Assembly: GCF_035046485.1 (NCBI RefSeq)
Contig: NC_085137.1
Location: 481,176,252 to 481,240,251, forward strand
DNA length: 64,000 nucleotides
Source of the DNA: Aedes albopictus
Taxonomy: Eukaryota > Arthropoda > Insecta > Diptera > Culicidae
Reading direction: 5' to 3'
Shown piece after piece: positions 55,232-64,000 of the stretch (its first letter is position 1; each line of letters starts with the position of its first letter). The notes under the pieces are model-generated. The model was not told the DNA's origin. It did no database searches and saw nothing but the letters and a program-made list of their open reading frames with translations. The translations under genes and the position numbers were made by a program.

Positions 55232-55935
55232 TAGCGTGGGTCATCGGAACCGTTTTCTCAGATCAAAGCTTTTTTGGTTCCGTTTCGGGTCCTGAGTATC
55301 TGTGCAAAATTTGAGCACGATCGGTTGCGTCTACACTTTGCGCATTGCAATTGAAATTTGTATGGGATTTTGTATGGAAAAAAATATTTTTGGCTTTTTT
55401 GTCATAAGTTGAAAAAGTTTGTCTGAAACTTTTCAACCGATACTGTAAAATGATAGCCTAGGATGTTCTGAAAAACTTTGTTGAAGACCGCAAAACGATC
55501 CGATGCTTGTAAAAATAGTTATAACCAACGAACCACAAGCATGTGTTTATGTTTTAACATGTAAAGGAATAACAATAGCAACAAAATCATGCTGTTTCGG
55601 CAAGCAATGCCAACGCTATAACTTTTTTTCATAAGCATTAGATCACTTCGCGGTTTTCGACAAAGTTTTTCAGGACATCCTAGCCTATGTTTTCAATTTA
55701 TCGGTTACATAGTTTTAGAAAAGTTCGAGCTTCCCATGAGAGAAATACAAAAAAGTGTGTTTTCCCATGTAAAATCCCATACAAACTTCAAACGCGATGC
55801 GCAAAACGTAGACATAACCGATCGTGCCCAAATTTTGCACACTTATTTGGGTCCTGAAATGGGATCAAAAAAGCTTTGATCTGATGGGATACCATTGAAT
55901 TCTTCATTTTTCCATATAAACGATGACCCATTCTA
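55232..55935. mobile_element. hAT-like MITE with long inverted ends in the gypsy leader
   Basis: The ends are TAGCGTGGGTCATCG and the complement of TAGAATGGGTCATCG, with inverted homology over more than 150 bp (passing through GATCAAAGCTTTTTT and GCACGATCGGTT). An 8-bp duplication TTAGATAC flanks it (55224-55231, 55936-55943). It lies between the gypsy Gag and its right LTR fragment. Confidence 0.8.
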
Positions 55936-56053
55936 TTAGATACATCCCATGCTGTACTTCTTTATTCAAGGAAACTTTAGAACTAGAGAATTTTTTTAAA
56001 AATGCTGGGTTTTTATAACCCTAGTTTACCCGTTGCTAAAGCTAAAGCTAGTA

Positions 56054-56233
56054 GGGTCATGTACCATTTAGGCAGGTGTACCTATTTTGGGCACTTGTCA
56101 CTATAATTAAGTCAATATTAAACCTAACATCATAATTTTTGGTACACAGTATCAAATCAATGGGTTTGAAATTGACTTATTTATAGCAGCAAGTGCCCAA
56201 AATAGGTACACCTGCCCAAATGGTACAAAACCC
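56054..56233. mobile_element. TA-flanked palindromic MITE (GGGTNNTGTACCATTT ends)
   Basis: The inverted ends are about 44 bp, beginning GGGT then TGTACCATTTRGGCAGGTGT. TA flanks both sides (56052-56053, 56234-56235). Length 180 bp. Confidence 0.85.
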
Positions 56234-56378
56234 TATGTCACTCTTTGACCATTGCCAAATATTTGACCACTTTTGGCAAAAGTCAATTTCTTGATTTTTG
56301 CTTTGGATGACCAAGCCATGTGGAAATTACACTGTTGAAAATGCTTTGACATACATGTACACAACAGTGTATGTGTTA

Positions 56379-56939
56379 AGCTAGTAGGACACTCTTTGAC
56401 CAATGCCAAATGTTCGACCACTTTTGACTGTTGAATTTTGACCAAGATGTACCGGGCAAACAAAAATATTCGAAAAACGAATAGGGACAAAGAGAGCCCA
56501 ACAACTTGCCAAAACTTATCTGTCAAAAGTGGTCAAATATTTGGCGTCTGGGCAAAGCGAGTACTAGCACCTTTAGTTCATCCAATCCCATCCGAAGGGG
56601 GTTTGGATTGTGAAAAGAAGCTAACCATGTGCGACTATGGAATCGAGTTCAGTTCTACGCCTACTGGCGACGGAGATAGTCGAGTGACTCCATAGCTTGA
56701 AGAAATAGAAGCGCCCGTCTAGCGAATTGGGAGTCGTGAGTTCGAGTCTCACCGGAATACGTGGATTTCTTTTCATAATTCAAATCTCAATTTGTTCATC
56801 GAGCACATGTTTCTGTTGTGCACATGTATGTCAAAGCATTTTCAACAGTGCACTTTTGACAGTTAAATTTTGACGAAGGTGTTTGCTCTGTCAAAAGTGG
56901 TCAAATATTTGGCATTGGTCAAAGAGTGTCATACTAGCT
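56379..56939. mobile_element. TA-flanked element with GACACTCTTTGACC motif at ends and near it
   Basis: The ends are AGCTAGTAGGACACTCTTTG and the complement of AGCTAGTATGACACTCTTTG, flanked by TA (56377-56378, 56940-56941). CACTCTTTGACCATTGCCAA also occurs outside at 56239, and GTCAAAAGTGGTCAAATATT recurs at about 56523 and 56890. Inside at about 56707-56760 is a tRNA-like B-box (GAGTTCGAGTCTC). Confidence 0.7.
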
Positions 56940-57068
56940 TATGGGTTGCTACCCAATATCAAATTAAATTTAAATTATTATAACTAATTATTATTATAAT
57001 TATATCTATGATTGCTTTGACACTCTCCAACAGTTTGTAAACAACTTCTAAAGTGTTTGCGTTCAACA

Positions 57069-57484
57069 ATGGATCATTTCTGGAAAGAAATATCGAAAAA
57101 AGTAGGTGTTGTACCCGATATTATAAGAATAGTGCTAGAGCAAGAAAAATATATACATGGAGGATTGGCATTCCTGGACGATAATGCCATCAGCGATATT
57201 GAAGCGGATATAAGGAGGTTCCCGGAAACGACAGGCAAAACGGAAAAAGAGTGGAATAAACTGCTGGATTATCATGGAGAACTAAAAACGTTCTCGTTTT
57301 CTGCCGGTGAGCGCAGCATTTTAAAAATGATCGGTGCCGCGGTGAAGGACCATGGGATATCAAAATTCAGCAGGTCGATGCTGCGCGGTCAAGTGACGAA
57401 CGAGCAAGCCACTTCCTCGGGTGCGTCGGCGTCATCTCAGGCCTCAACTCTGAAAAACAAAATCGTCGATTTCTTCGAAAAAAA
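57069..57484 (+). CDS. Transposase-like gene, exon 1 (SAM-like N-terminal domain)
   Basis: ATG at 57069 (MDHFWKEISKKVGVVPDIIR). The first ~110 residues have the helical pattern and the LDDNAISDIEADIRRF core of a SAM-like domain seen at the N-terminus of some multi-copy, transposase-like insect and cnidarian proteins (recalled, not checked). A serine/alanine linker follows and the exon ends ...FFEKK at AA|GTATGC. The 59-bp intron 57485-57543 ends TTTTATAG. The downstream exons and candidate catalytic motifs are described at 58085-58963. Confidence 0.75.
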
Positions 57485-57543
57485 GTATGCGTGAAATATC
57501 ATTTTTAAGCTCTAATTGTGTATATATTTGTATGTTTTTATAG

Positions 57544-58096
57544 GTACGGTGCAGAGAATATGTGTTGGCTTAAGGACCTATCCAGCACGGACATAATCCT
57601 CTCAAAAGACAGCACTGGACTGAAAGCGTCGGTGCCATGTCCATTTTGTGCCGCGAGGGTTCTAATCCGACCCGAAGCAACTGGAACATGGAAGATATCG
57701 AACTTTTCGACACACGTACGTGCAAAACATTTCTCCGCTCCGTGCCCGAAAGAGCGTCCCCATAAAGACACGCTAAAAAGGCCATATCCTGTAGAGAACT
57801 CGGAGAATGTGATGCCAAACTATCAGTCTTTCGGGTCAAGCTCACCCCAACAAACGTTACAAGAAGACTGGCTGGAATCAAGCGAAGTTACTCAGCTTGA
57901 TCAACCCAAACAGGCAATACTCGGTTCGGCGCGAGTGCAGCAGTATGACGAGCTGAAGAACGAGGATCAAGAGAACGAAGACCTACAGCTGTACAATGAA
58001 ATCGAATCTCCTAAAGGACACACTTTTCTTCTTCAAATTGAGGCCCAACCCCAGTACGCAGATCCGTTGGCATACTCGATTAATAACCAGTTAAAC
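57544..58096 (+). CDS. Transposase-like gene, exon 2 (BED-like zinc finger)
   Basis: Splicing restores KKYGAENMCWLKDLSS. A zinc-binding pattern CPFC followed by WKISNFSTHVRAKH (C-x2-C ... H-x4-H) resembles a BED-type DNA-binding finger. An acidic, glutamine-rich linker follows (NEDQENEDLQLYNEIE). The frame closes at TAG 58097-58099, while the next coding segment is open in another frame from 58085, so a one-base indel or an unrecognised splice lies in between. Confidence 0.7.
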
Positions 58097-58963
58097 TAGC
58101 AAAACACTGCGGTGAGGCCGACCGCAGTGTTAACGAGATGGCCAACAAATCCGACACGATTATATCCATCTTATCCAAATGTTCCGATCGGTTGGAATCT
58201 AAGCCACCAAAAGGGCGGCGGTACACGACTGCTGAGATGGATTATTTTACCTACAAATATATACAAGGTGGTCGGGCAATGTACGAGTTTGAGCAAGCAA
58301 ATAGCGTAGCACCCGATATCCGAACATGTCAAAGGTATTTGCACAAATTAACATTCGGAGTAGAACCAGATCGTTTAAGGATGGATGATTTCGCCAAGTT
58401 TCTTCAAATTAACAACTTTCCGAAAGCGTTTGTCCTTAGCGAGGACGCCACCAGAATTACTGGTGGAATTGGTTATGATATTACCAAAAACACGGTATAT
58501 GGACTAGTGCCGCCACTGAACCAATATGGTATGCCAATTGAGAACTTCTTCACTGCAACCAGTCCCAAGAAGGTAATGGAGTATCTTGAGAAATACAGCA
58601 TTGGGCGCAACTTGTATGTTGTAATGGCTCAGCCATTGTCATCCGATTCGAGACCTTTCTGTCTAATGTATACCTGCTCAGACAACAAATTCAAAACAGA
58701 AGATGTGCTGCGACGATGGGCATTCACCGAAAAGGAATGTGAAAAAGTAGGAATTACACTGGCTTGTCGGGCATCCGATGGTGACGCCCGATTGGTGCAA
58801 TCTATGCTGCAAAAAATGGATATACCTAATACAGATTCGAACCCTTTCGGAGCGTGGTATACATGCAAATATACGACGAACAACATATGCATTCAAGACC
58901 CGACACACCTCATAAATAAATTGAGAATGCGAATAATGAGAGTAGACAAACAGCTGATAATTG
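58085..58963 (+). CDS. Transposase-like gene, exon 3 (candidate DDE core)
   Basis: The open frame from 58085 gives KHCGEADRSVNEMANKSDTI and continues to the donor ATTG|GTACTT. Candidate catalytic and conserved motifs are AFVLSEDATRI (Asp codon 58444-58446), LACRASDGDARL (Asp pair near 58774-58785) and IQDPTHLINKLRMRIMR, a D-x2-H-x2-K pattern similar to that seen before the last acidic residue in P-element/THAP9-like transposases. I infer a DDE/D-type transposase-derived protein. The exact superfamily is not settled. The whole gene would encode about 1100 residues in five exons. It may be a domesticated transposase or an old intron-bearing transposon; no flanking terminal repeats were found. 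Confidence 0.7.
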
Positions 58964-59021
58964 GTACTTGTACTTGAAAAATAAAAGAATTTTTAACATA
59001 ACACACTTCACTTTTTTTAAG

Positions 59022-59289
59022 GTTCCTATGTGGTATCAAGGGCACACCTGGTGCAGCTGCTTGCATTACCAAGAGACCAGCATGGGCTTACTCCATCGGA
59101 TTTGGACACATCCGACAAGATGAAGTTCAAGCCTGTTCAAAAGATTACACAACCGAGAGTCATAAATTTATTGCGTACAACTATTCCCGAAAGTCTTGCC
59201 ACTGCAATCTATTTGGAGTTGATGAACAATATCATGCAATCTTTTATGAATGACGATATGACAACAGAGGATAGAGTGTTCAATGTCTG
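59022..59289 (+). CDS. Transposase-like gene, exon 4
   Basis: The 58-bp intron 58964-59021 ends TTTTTTTAAG. The exon encodes GSYVVSRAHLVQLLALPRDQ..., NLLRTTIPESLATAIYLEL and EDRVFNVW, ending TG|GTGAGT. It is in frame with exons 3 and 5. This is the insertion segment between the H and E motifs of the candidate catalytic core. Confidence 0.72.
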
Positions 59290-59732
59290 GTGAGTTAAGC
59301 TTTACCTTTACACGAAAAAAAAAACAGATTACCTAAAAAATGCGTTAAAAGAACGCAAAAATAAGTAAAGGGTGGTACGGTCAAAATTTGGTCACACCAT
59401 TTTTTTATAACTTTCGACTGCGTACAGTTACTGTAGACATTCGATAACTGCAACATGTTTAAGTTTCAGTTAGCGAACAAAATTCGATAACTGCAACGTC
59501 AGATAGCCGTCAACAACCCATCAATTGACGTTAAATGAACGAAAAATTCATTCGATTGTTCATTTGGGCTAACTTGGCGCACCGTTTTGACGGATAGCGG
59601 TGCGATAACTGCAAATTTGTTGCACTTACCGGACTTGCAGTTAAAAAGCATTGCAGGTAAACCGTTTGCACCGACCGAACGTCTACTGTACACCAAAACA
59701 GCTTATTTTTAGACCAGTAATGGTACATTATA

Positions 59733-59924
59733 GGGGAACTTACGTATTTTCGGCAGTTTTGTTCTCTTCGTCATGGGGGGTTTTTTGAAACCTGTAGGTC
59801 TCAGAGTTGGCCTCAAATCCTTCCCAACCAAGCTGAGTTATATGCCCAAATTTTAGGAAATTCGGCCCACAATAACTCCTCATGACGAAGAGAACAAACC
59901 TGCCGATAATACCCTTCGTCACCC
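59733..59924. mobile_element. TA-flanked MITE in intron 4
   Basis: The ends share GGGNNAC and then TCGGCAG...TTTGTTCTCTTCGTCATG in inverted orientation. TA lies on both sides (59731-59732, 59925-59926). Length 192 bp. Confidence 0.65.
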
Positions 59925-59938
59925 TATGTAGCTTATAC

Positions 59939-60125
59939 CATAGGTTCCCAAACTTGCAGGTGTGGCGACCCCCTTTGGCCAGCAGACGTACTTTTCGCGA
60001 CCCACCATAGAAATTCTCCCATTTGTTGTCTGTTACAGTAAAATATTCGACTGTCCCTCGCGACCCCCTGAATGAAGGCCGGCGACCCCCCTGGGGGGTC
60101 GCGACCCACAGTTTGGGAAACCATG
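59939..60125. mobile_element. hAT-like MITE in intron 4
   Basis: The ends are CATAGGTTCCCAAACTTG and the complement of CATGGTTTCCCAAACTGTG. A perfect 8-bp duplication GCTTATAC flanks it (59931-59938, 60126-60133). Subterminal GGGGGTCGCGACC repeats are typical of this hAT type. Confidence 0.92.
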
Positions 60126-60249
60126 GCTTATACCATACCATTTGTCTGTGGTATAATCATATTAATTTTTTTTCGTTTCTCCACGCTTGCTTGTACGGAT
60201 GCGACTGTTGAAACCTTGGTGGAAACTATTCTCAATTTAGTTGAAAATC

Positions 60250-60420
60250 GGAGTTTTTCACTAGCGAAGTTGGATTTTCCTCCAAATCCATGCGTCGGAC
60301 CTAACTTCGGAAGTGGTGCGCTGTATAGTAAACCTGGTCTGCTATACAGCGCACCACTTCCGAAGTTAGGTCCGACGCACGGATTTCGAGAAAAATCCAA
60401 CTTCGCTAGTCGAAAATTCC
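60250..60420. mobile_element. 171-bp near-perfect palindrome in intron 4
   Basis: The arms of about 75 bp (through GTCGGACCTAACTTCGGAAG and its complement) surround a 15-bp centre. The outer ends are GGAGTTTTTCACTAGCGAAG and the complement of GGAATTTTCGACTAGCGAAG. It is probably a foldback MITE. Target duplication not resolved. Confidence 0.75.
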
Positions 60421-60616
60421 GGGTTCCAACTACACGGACAATATGACGACAATTAGGTACAATAAAATATGAACACTATACTACCTATAATCGCGTAACT
60501 GTCCCAGCAAATATGGGACTGATATGCGATCATAGGCAGCATACATCAGCATAATCATGATAATGAGATGCAAACATGTGAATTAATATTGAAATATTCT
60601 TAATCAATAATTTCAG

Positions 60617-61832
60617 GTGTGGACTTTTCTTCATGCGTGCATGGCGCAGGTCGTGTGTGTCTAAACACAAGCATATACAGCATTGCATTACTACCAACGC
60701 TTATTGGGGATTAGAGATCAATGCGCACGCTTTGATAAATTCCATTATTCTTTGCCGGGAAAAAGGATATGATTTGGATATTACGTTGTGGCAGAGTCAA
60801 GCATGTGAAAGTTTCTTCCGTTCTGCTCGATCATTTTCATCTACCGAATCAACTGTTGTAAATTTTGATATGAAGACATTTGAGTCAAGGCTTAACCGGA
60901 TCGAAGCTAAAACTGATATCATGTACAAACAAAAAGATAACTTCACTTTTCCTCGTTTAAAGAACCAAGAAAAGAGCAGCAAACATTCGCAGTTACCAAC
61001 GAACATACAAATATCGAATGTAGTTCAGAAGGCAGAAATCGAAGCGAAACGTCTTCTCAAGTCACTTGGAGTAAAACTAAGCGTTGATTCTTTCAAAGAG
61101 TGTATATACATACGAAAGCCTAAAACAAAGCCAGATCCACAAACTGGAAACTTTGAATTTGTGCCTGTACCCGATGAACCATGTGAAGTCATTAGAGATA
61201 GTGATGAAGACTTAGTGTATGATTGTGAAGAACTTTTGACAGGTACTGATGTGCAGCTGCATGTTAAAGATGCTTCTGGTTTCAACAAAAGAAACACGTT
61301 TAAAATTCGCAACAAAAATGGTAAGATTGTTCACGTGAAAAAATCGACTTTTATATGGATGCTTCAATCGGAAACGGAAAGAGTTTCGCCCGACCGGTTG
61401 CAAAGATTCAAAGAGTTGCACAAAAATGAGAATTTCGTAGCGATATTTCAAAACATACCACTCCAGGATATAAGAATAGGAGAGTGGGTTTTGATTAGTT
61501 ATACTTCAAAACTTCTCGTATGTAATGTATACGGTTTTATATATTTGAGTGGCAAAAGAACAAGTTATTCACGAACAAGTGCTCCTATTAGGTGTCCTGA
61601 GGAAGCTTTCGCAAGAGGATTAGGAACAAAGGGGTCGTTTTTTGAATTATCGTTTATTGACGGGGATTACATATTGGAGCTATTGGATAATAGTGAAAAA
61701 ATCTGTATACAGATAGAAAATTATAAAAGCCACCTAACGAGACCTGAAGTAAGCGCAGGGTTATTATTGTACGGAAAAGATTCAGCTGCCTATATCAAGG
61801 CTTATATGGACGGGCCCGTTCCCATATTTTGA
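60617..61832 (+). CDS. Transposase-like gene, exon 5 (last)
   Basis: The acceptor is AATAATTTCAG after a 1327-bp intron. It encodes CGLFFMRAWRRSC, TTNAYWGLEINAHALINSII and then WQSQACESFFRSARSFSS, whose glutamate (codon near 60807) is the best candidate for the last catalytic acid. After about residue 110 of this exon a long extension follows (LGVKLSVDSFKECIYIRKP, KNGKIVHVKKSTFIWMLQSE, GSFFELSFIDGDYILELLD), probably a separate globular domain. The stop ends at 61832; AATAAA at 61983-61988. Coding quality is high, with no stops in 399 codons. Confidence 0.78.
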
Positions 61833-63687
61833 TTAATTCAAAAAGAGGTAACTATCTTTGAACTTAAAAAAATCATAACTAGACTGCAATGTGTCAAAAA
61901 CTACGCTATTTGAAAAACTTAACACAGCGAAAAAAAAAACACGAAATTCAGAATCAGAATGTACTTGAAAATGGACCGATTTAATAAAATTTATCAACTA
62001 AGTTCGGGTTTCGTCGGAAATATACAAAATCTTAGAATTGTAGTAATAAAAACAATTTTATTGAAATATCACATAGGAAAATAGGAACGTCATGCTTTAA
62101 GCGGGTAGATTGAGGTTCAAAAGAGGTAACCTTACAAAAATATTGGGGATTTCATACAAAAATAATGACATGTAAGGAAGGATGAGGGTTGTTTTATTTT
62201 ATAATTTACCTATATTTGTATAACATTTTTTCTTATCGAGCGCCATCCGGAATAGACCCTGTCACTTTTCACTGCACGCAATTTGCAGCTCGCTATTTGG
62301 TACGGTGTCAAGTCTGGTTAAGAATCGCCTCTGACTGAAGTGCTCAATGGTACCCCTATTGAATACCAATTTCAGGAAAGTTATCTCGTGAGACAGCATC
62401 CATTTTTTACATATCGGCATTTGTATTATCCTAAATCTTTTGTATGAACGCTCGTAACGCTCGATCATATTTCAGCCCTCCTTCTTCAGCATTACGTAAT
62501 TTGTGGACGGCGCCTAATATTAATCGGATTGATCACCTGCATGCGGCCACATAAGCCATCACGACATTCCTCCAGTTGAGGTGTTTGATTGAAAGACAGA
62601 AACGTGATAATCAGTCGATTATTGTATACTGATTTCACAGCACTTTTCCTCCCATATCGATTCAACATATCCGAAGAAATGACAGTCTATCCGGGTCCAA
62701 TACATTTGAGGGATCATGCTTGTCCTTATCATGTTGGTCGATTTCTGCGTCGTGGTATCGCCGATAGATTTTAACGTCGGATCCAGCCAGCTGCAGGCAA
62801 ATTCACAGCACAAAACGTTTCGTCTCGTGTTTCATTGATGTAGGATTCCGGAATGTTTCTGCGTCCCACTAATTCGAGCAGAAGTTGTTTTGAAGAACAA
62901 TTACTGGCAGGCGTAGCAAAAGTAAATTCACACACGATGTAGCTATTATTGGTGCTCTGATGGGAACATCTTATCGCAAAATTAAAAAAGAGAAACATTA
63001 CAAAATTCAGCAAAATCAACAGTGAGACCAAAAACTTACTTCAAATTACATCACGTATAATACCAGGTACTTTTTGGCAAATTGAAAGAAGAAAGATAGA
63101 AATAAAAATATCTCAATGTTTTTGTTTTCACTGAATAAAAAAAAAAACGGGAAATAATTTGACATTTCTTGAATAGGGATGTGCACGGATTATATTTGAT
63201 TCGATATGGATATGCTAAAATTAAAATCGATTTTATCGGATATTTCAGATATGAAAGATTTTCATCGATTTTGAAATAATTTGATCAATTATATTGTAAT
63301 TATGAATAGAAATGTAAATTCTTGTGAGATATGACTGGAAATCGAGAAAATCGGGAAGAGTCGACCCCCTCGTACTTAACACATTGCTTGTCACACTTTC
63401 AGAACCCCCCTTCCCCTCTAAGCGTGAAATACTTTATGGATGCCCCCTAGGTGTAGTTTCAGCCACTTTTCAGCCGGTTCCAGCACTTTTGTATGCAGCT
63501 GAATGCCTGGCTGAATGCCATTGAACATAATTTAAATTTTCAACTATTTATTTTTGTTGCAGGGTTGTGTGCATACTTTTTAAAGTGTGCAGCAGTTTGA
63601 CGTTTACGGAACAGGTCTTCTTTGTCTTCCTCACTTCGCCAGCTTGGATGATTTCTCTGGATAAGCACTAAATAAATCAAATATATA
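61833..63687. other. 3' untranslated region and unassigned stretch
   Basis: Beyond the polyadenylation signal near 61983 I recognise no gene. Minus-strand frames at 62262-62468, 62619-62813 and 62771-63031 are open, and the last begins with a hydrophobic leader-like run (MVSLLILLNFVMFLFFNFAI), but no family is apparent and the frames do not connect. Confidence 0.4.
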
Positions 63688-63851
63688 CCGCATTTAGTTC
63701 ACCACTGGACTGCGAACTGCGACTTTTCTTCAATCTATGGTGAACAAGTGCTCTGAAGACACCGAGTTGATTTGATGCAATCGCGCACTTTTATTAGCGT
63801 TTTCGCACTCGTGAAAACTAGTGTGATAGTCCAGTGGTGAACTAAATGCGC
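63688..63851. mobile_element. TA-flanked palindromic MITE (CGCATTTAGTTCACCACTGG ends)
   Basis: The inverted ends of about 25 bp read CGCATTTAGTTCACCACTGG. TA lies on both sides (63686-63687, 63852-63853). Length 164 bp. Confidence 0.75.
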
Positions 63852-64000
63852 TATATTGCGGAGATTCCACCTGTTCAGATTCCTGCGCGATACAATAAAT
63901 ACAATACAAAATAAATTGCGTGAATTTTTGTTGCGTGAGCCCACAGATATTAAAACAGACCGCATGCAGGTAAATATTTTACAATGCGTTGTTGAGCGCA

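Larger units (their letters stand above)
52041..56005 (-). mobile_element. Decayed Ty3/gypsy element with nested copia and MITE insertions
   Basis: Short matching LTR-like pieces starting TGTACTTCTTTATTCAAGGA lie at about 52041 and 55953. On the minus strand Gag begins right of a MITE (QNLYQQILDQHRHIAEQN..., SSVFTIESLAFNMREF..., VFDRWYR, about 55190-54953), is interrupted by the copia remnant, and resumes at about 53045 (ISLFSKRYLCFELVKDDADY...QFQRLIFI). It then joins directly to integrase sequence at about 52800 (GRHFLVVVDAFSKLSE, FVSDNGTQFIGAI). Protease, reverse transcriptase and RNase H are deleted. Stops and a frameshift in the integrase (52192-52825) make it dead. Confidence 0.8.

Noticed and set aside
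58109..58124. GT...AG pair as an intron joining exons 2 and 3 of the transposase-like gene
   Set aside because: Only 16 nt, too short for spliceosomal removal; a frameshift explains the frame change better.
62771..63031. Possible secreted protein with an N-terminal hydrophobic leader on the minus strand
   Set aside because: The frame ends without a recognisable domain and does not connect to neighbouring frames; left unassigned.
1..64000. CRISPR array, prokaryotic operon or rRNA
   Set aside because: The sequence is clearly nuclear insect DNA with spliced genes; repeats found are transposon ends, SINEs or degenerate arrays.

Overview
The window looks like nuclear DNA of an aedine mosquito (Aedes type). 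The signs are AT-rich sequence, two kinds of tRNA-derived SINE (one with the layout of the Aedes Feilai family), an RTE-type LINE, Ty3/gypsy and Ty1/copia elements, many MITEs, and three recognisable host genes whose introns and flanks are full of transposons. Species assignment is inference; nothing was searched.

Host genes. (1) MTF-1, the metal-responsive zinc-finger transcription factor, on +: five coding exons (14778-14883, 15062-15261, 15339-15415, 28824-28992, 29054-30238). A 13.4 kb intron lies inside the zinc-finger array, and the C-terminus carries the copper-binding cysteine cluster. The N-terminal exon(s) were not found. (2) TRAPPC3/BET3 on - (31000-31497): the last exon, convergent with MTF-1; the first ~15 residues lie in an exon not found. 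(3) NF-YA on - (48783-49631): complete and intronless. (4) A five-exon gene at 57069-61832 (+) encodes a transposase-like protein: SAM-like N-terminus, BED-like finger, candidate D/D/E motifs and a conserved C-terminal extension. No terminal repeats were found around it. It reads through except for one apparent frameshift near 58090, and it is my best candidate for an undescribed system.

Layout. 1-9.1 kb holds non-autonomous DNA transposons (hAT-like, MULE-like, giant TA-flanked hairpins), a degenerate array and a Feilai-like SINE. 9.1-12.0 kb is an RTE retrotransposon with one nonsense codon. 12-14.7 kb holds a hairpin MITE split by a TA element. 14.8-30.2 kb is MTF-1; its large intron contains a degenerate periodic array, a 5.9 kb gypsy element with apparently identical LTRs (itself hit by a SINE), a 2.8 kb long-inverted-repeat element and two more SINEs. 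31-43 kb holds TRAPPC3, a non-coding LTR element, a CACTA/Chapaev-like element nested in a larger inverted repeat, and a mini-Helitron. 43.3-46.7 kb is a decayed LINE split by a TA element. 47-48.4 kb is a TA element with another TA element inside. 49-52 kb is NF-YA and its MITE-rich upstream. 52-56 kb is a gypsy remnant containing a copia remnant containing a MITE. 56-64 kb is MITEs and the transposase-like gene.

A repeated theme is a group of otherwise dissimilar non-autonomous elements flanked by TA whose terminal-repeat motif is also scattered inside the element in both orientations. Several insertions can be dated relative to one another because the second arm of an inverted repeat, or the second LTR, serves as an internal empty site. 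All terminal repeats and target duplications were read by eye.
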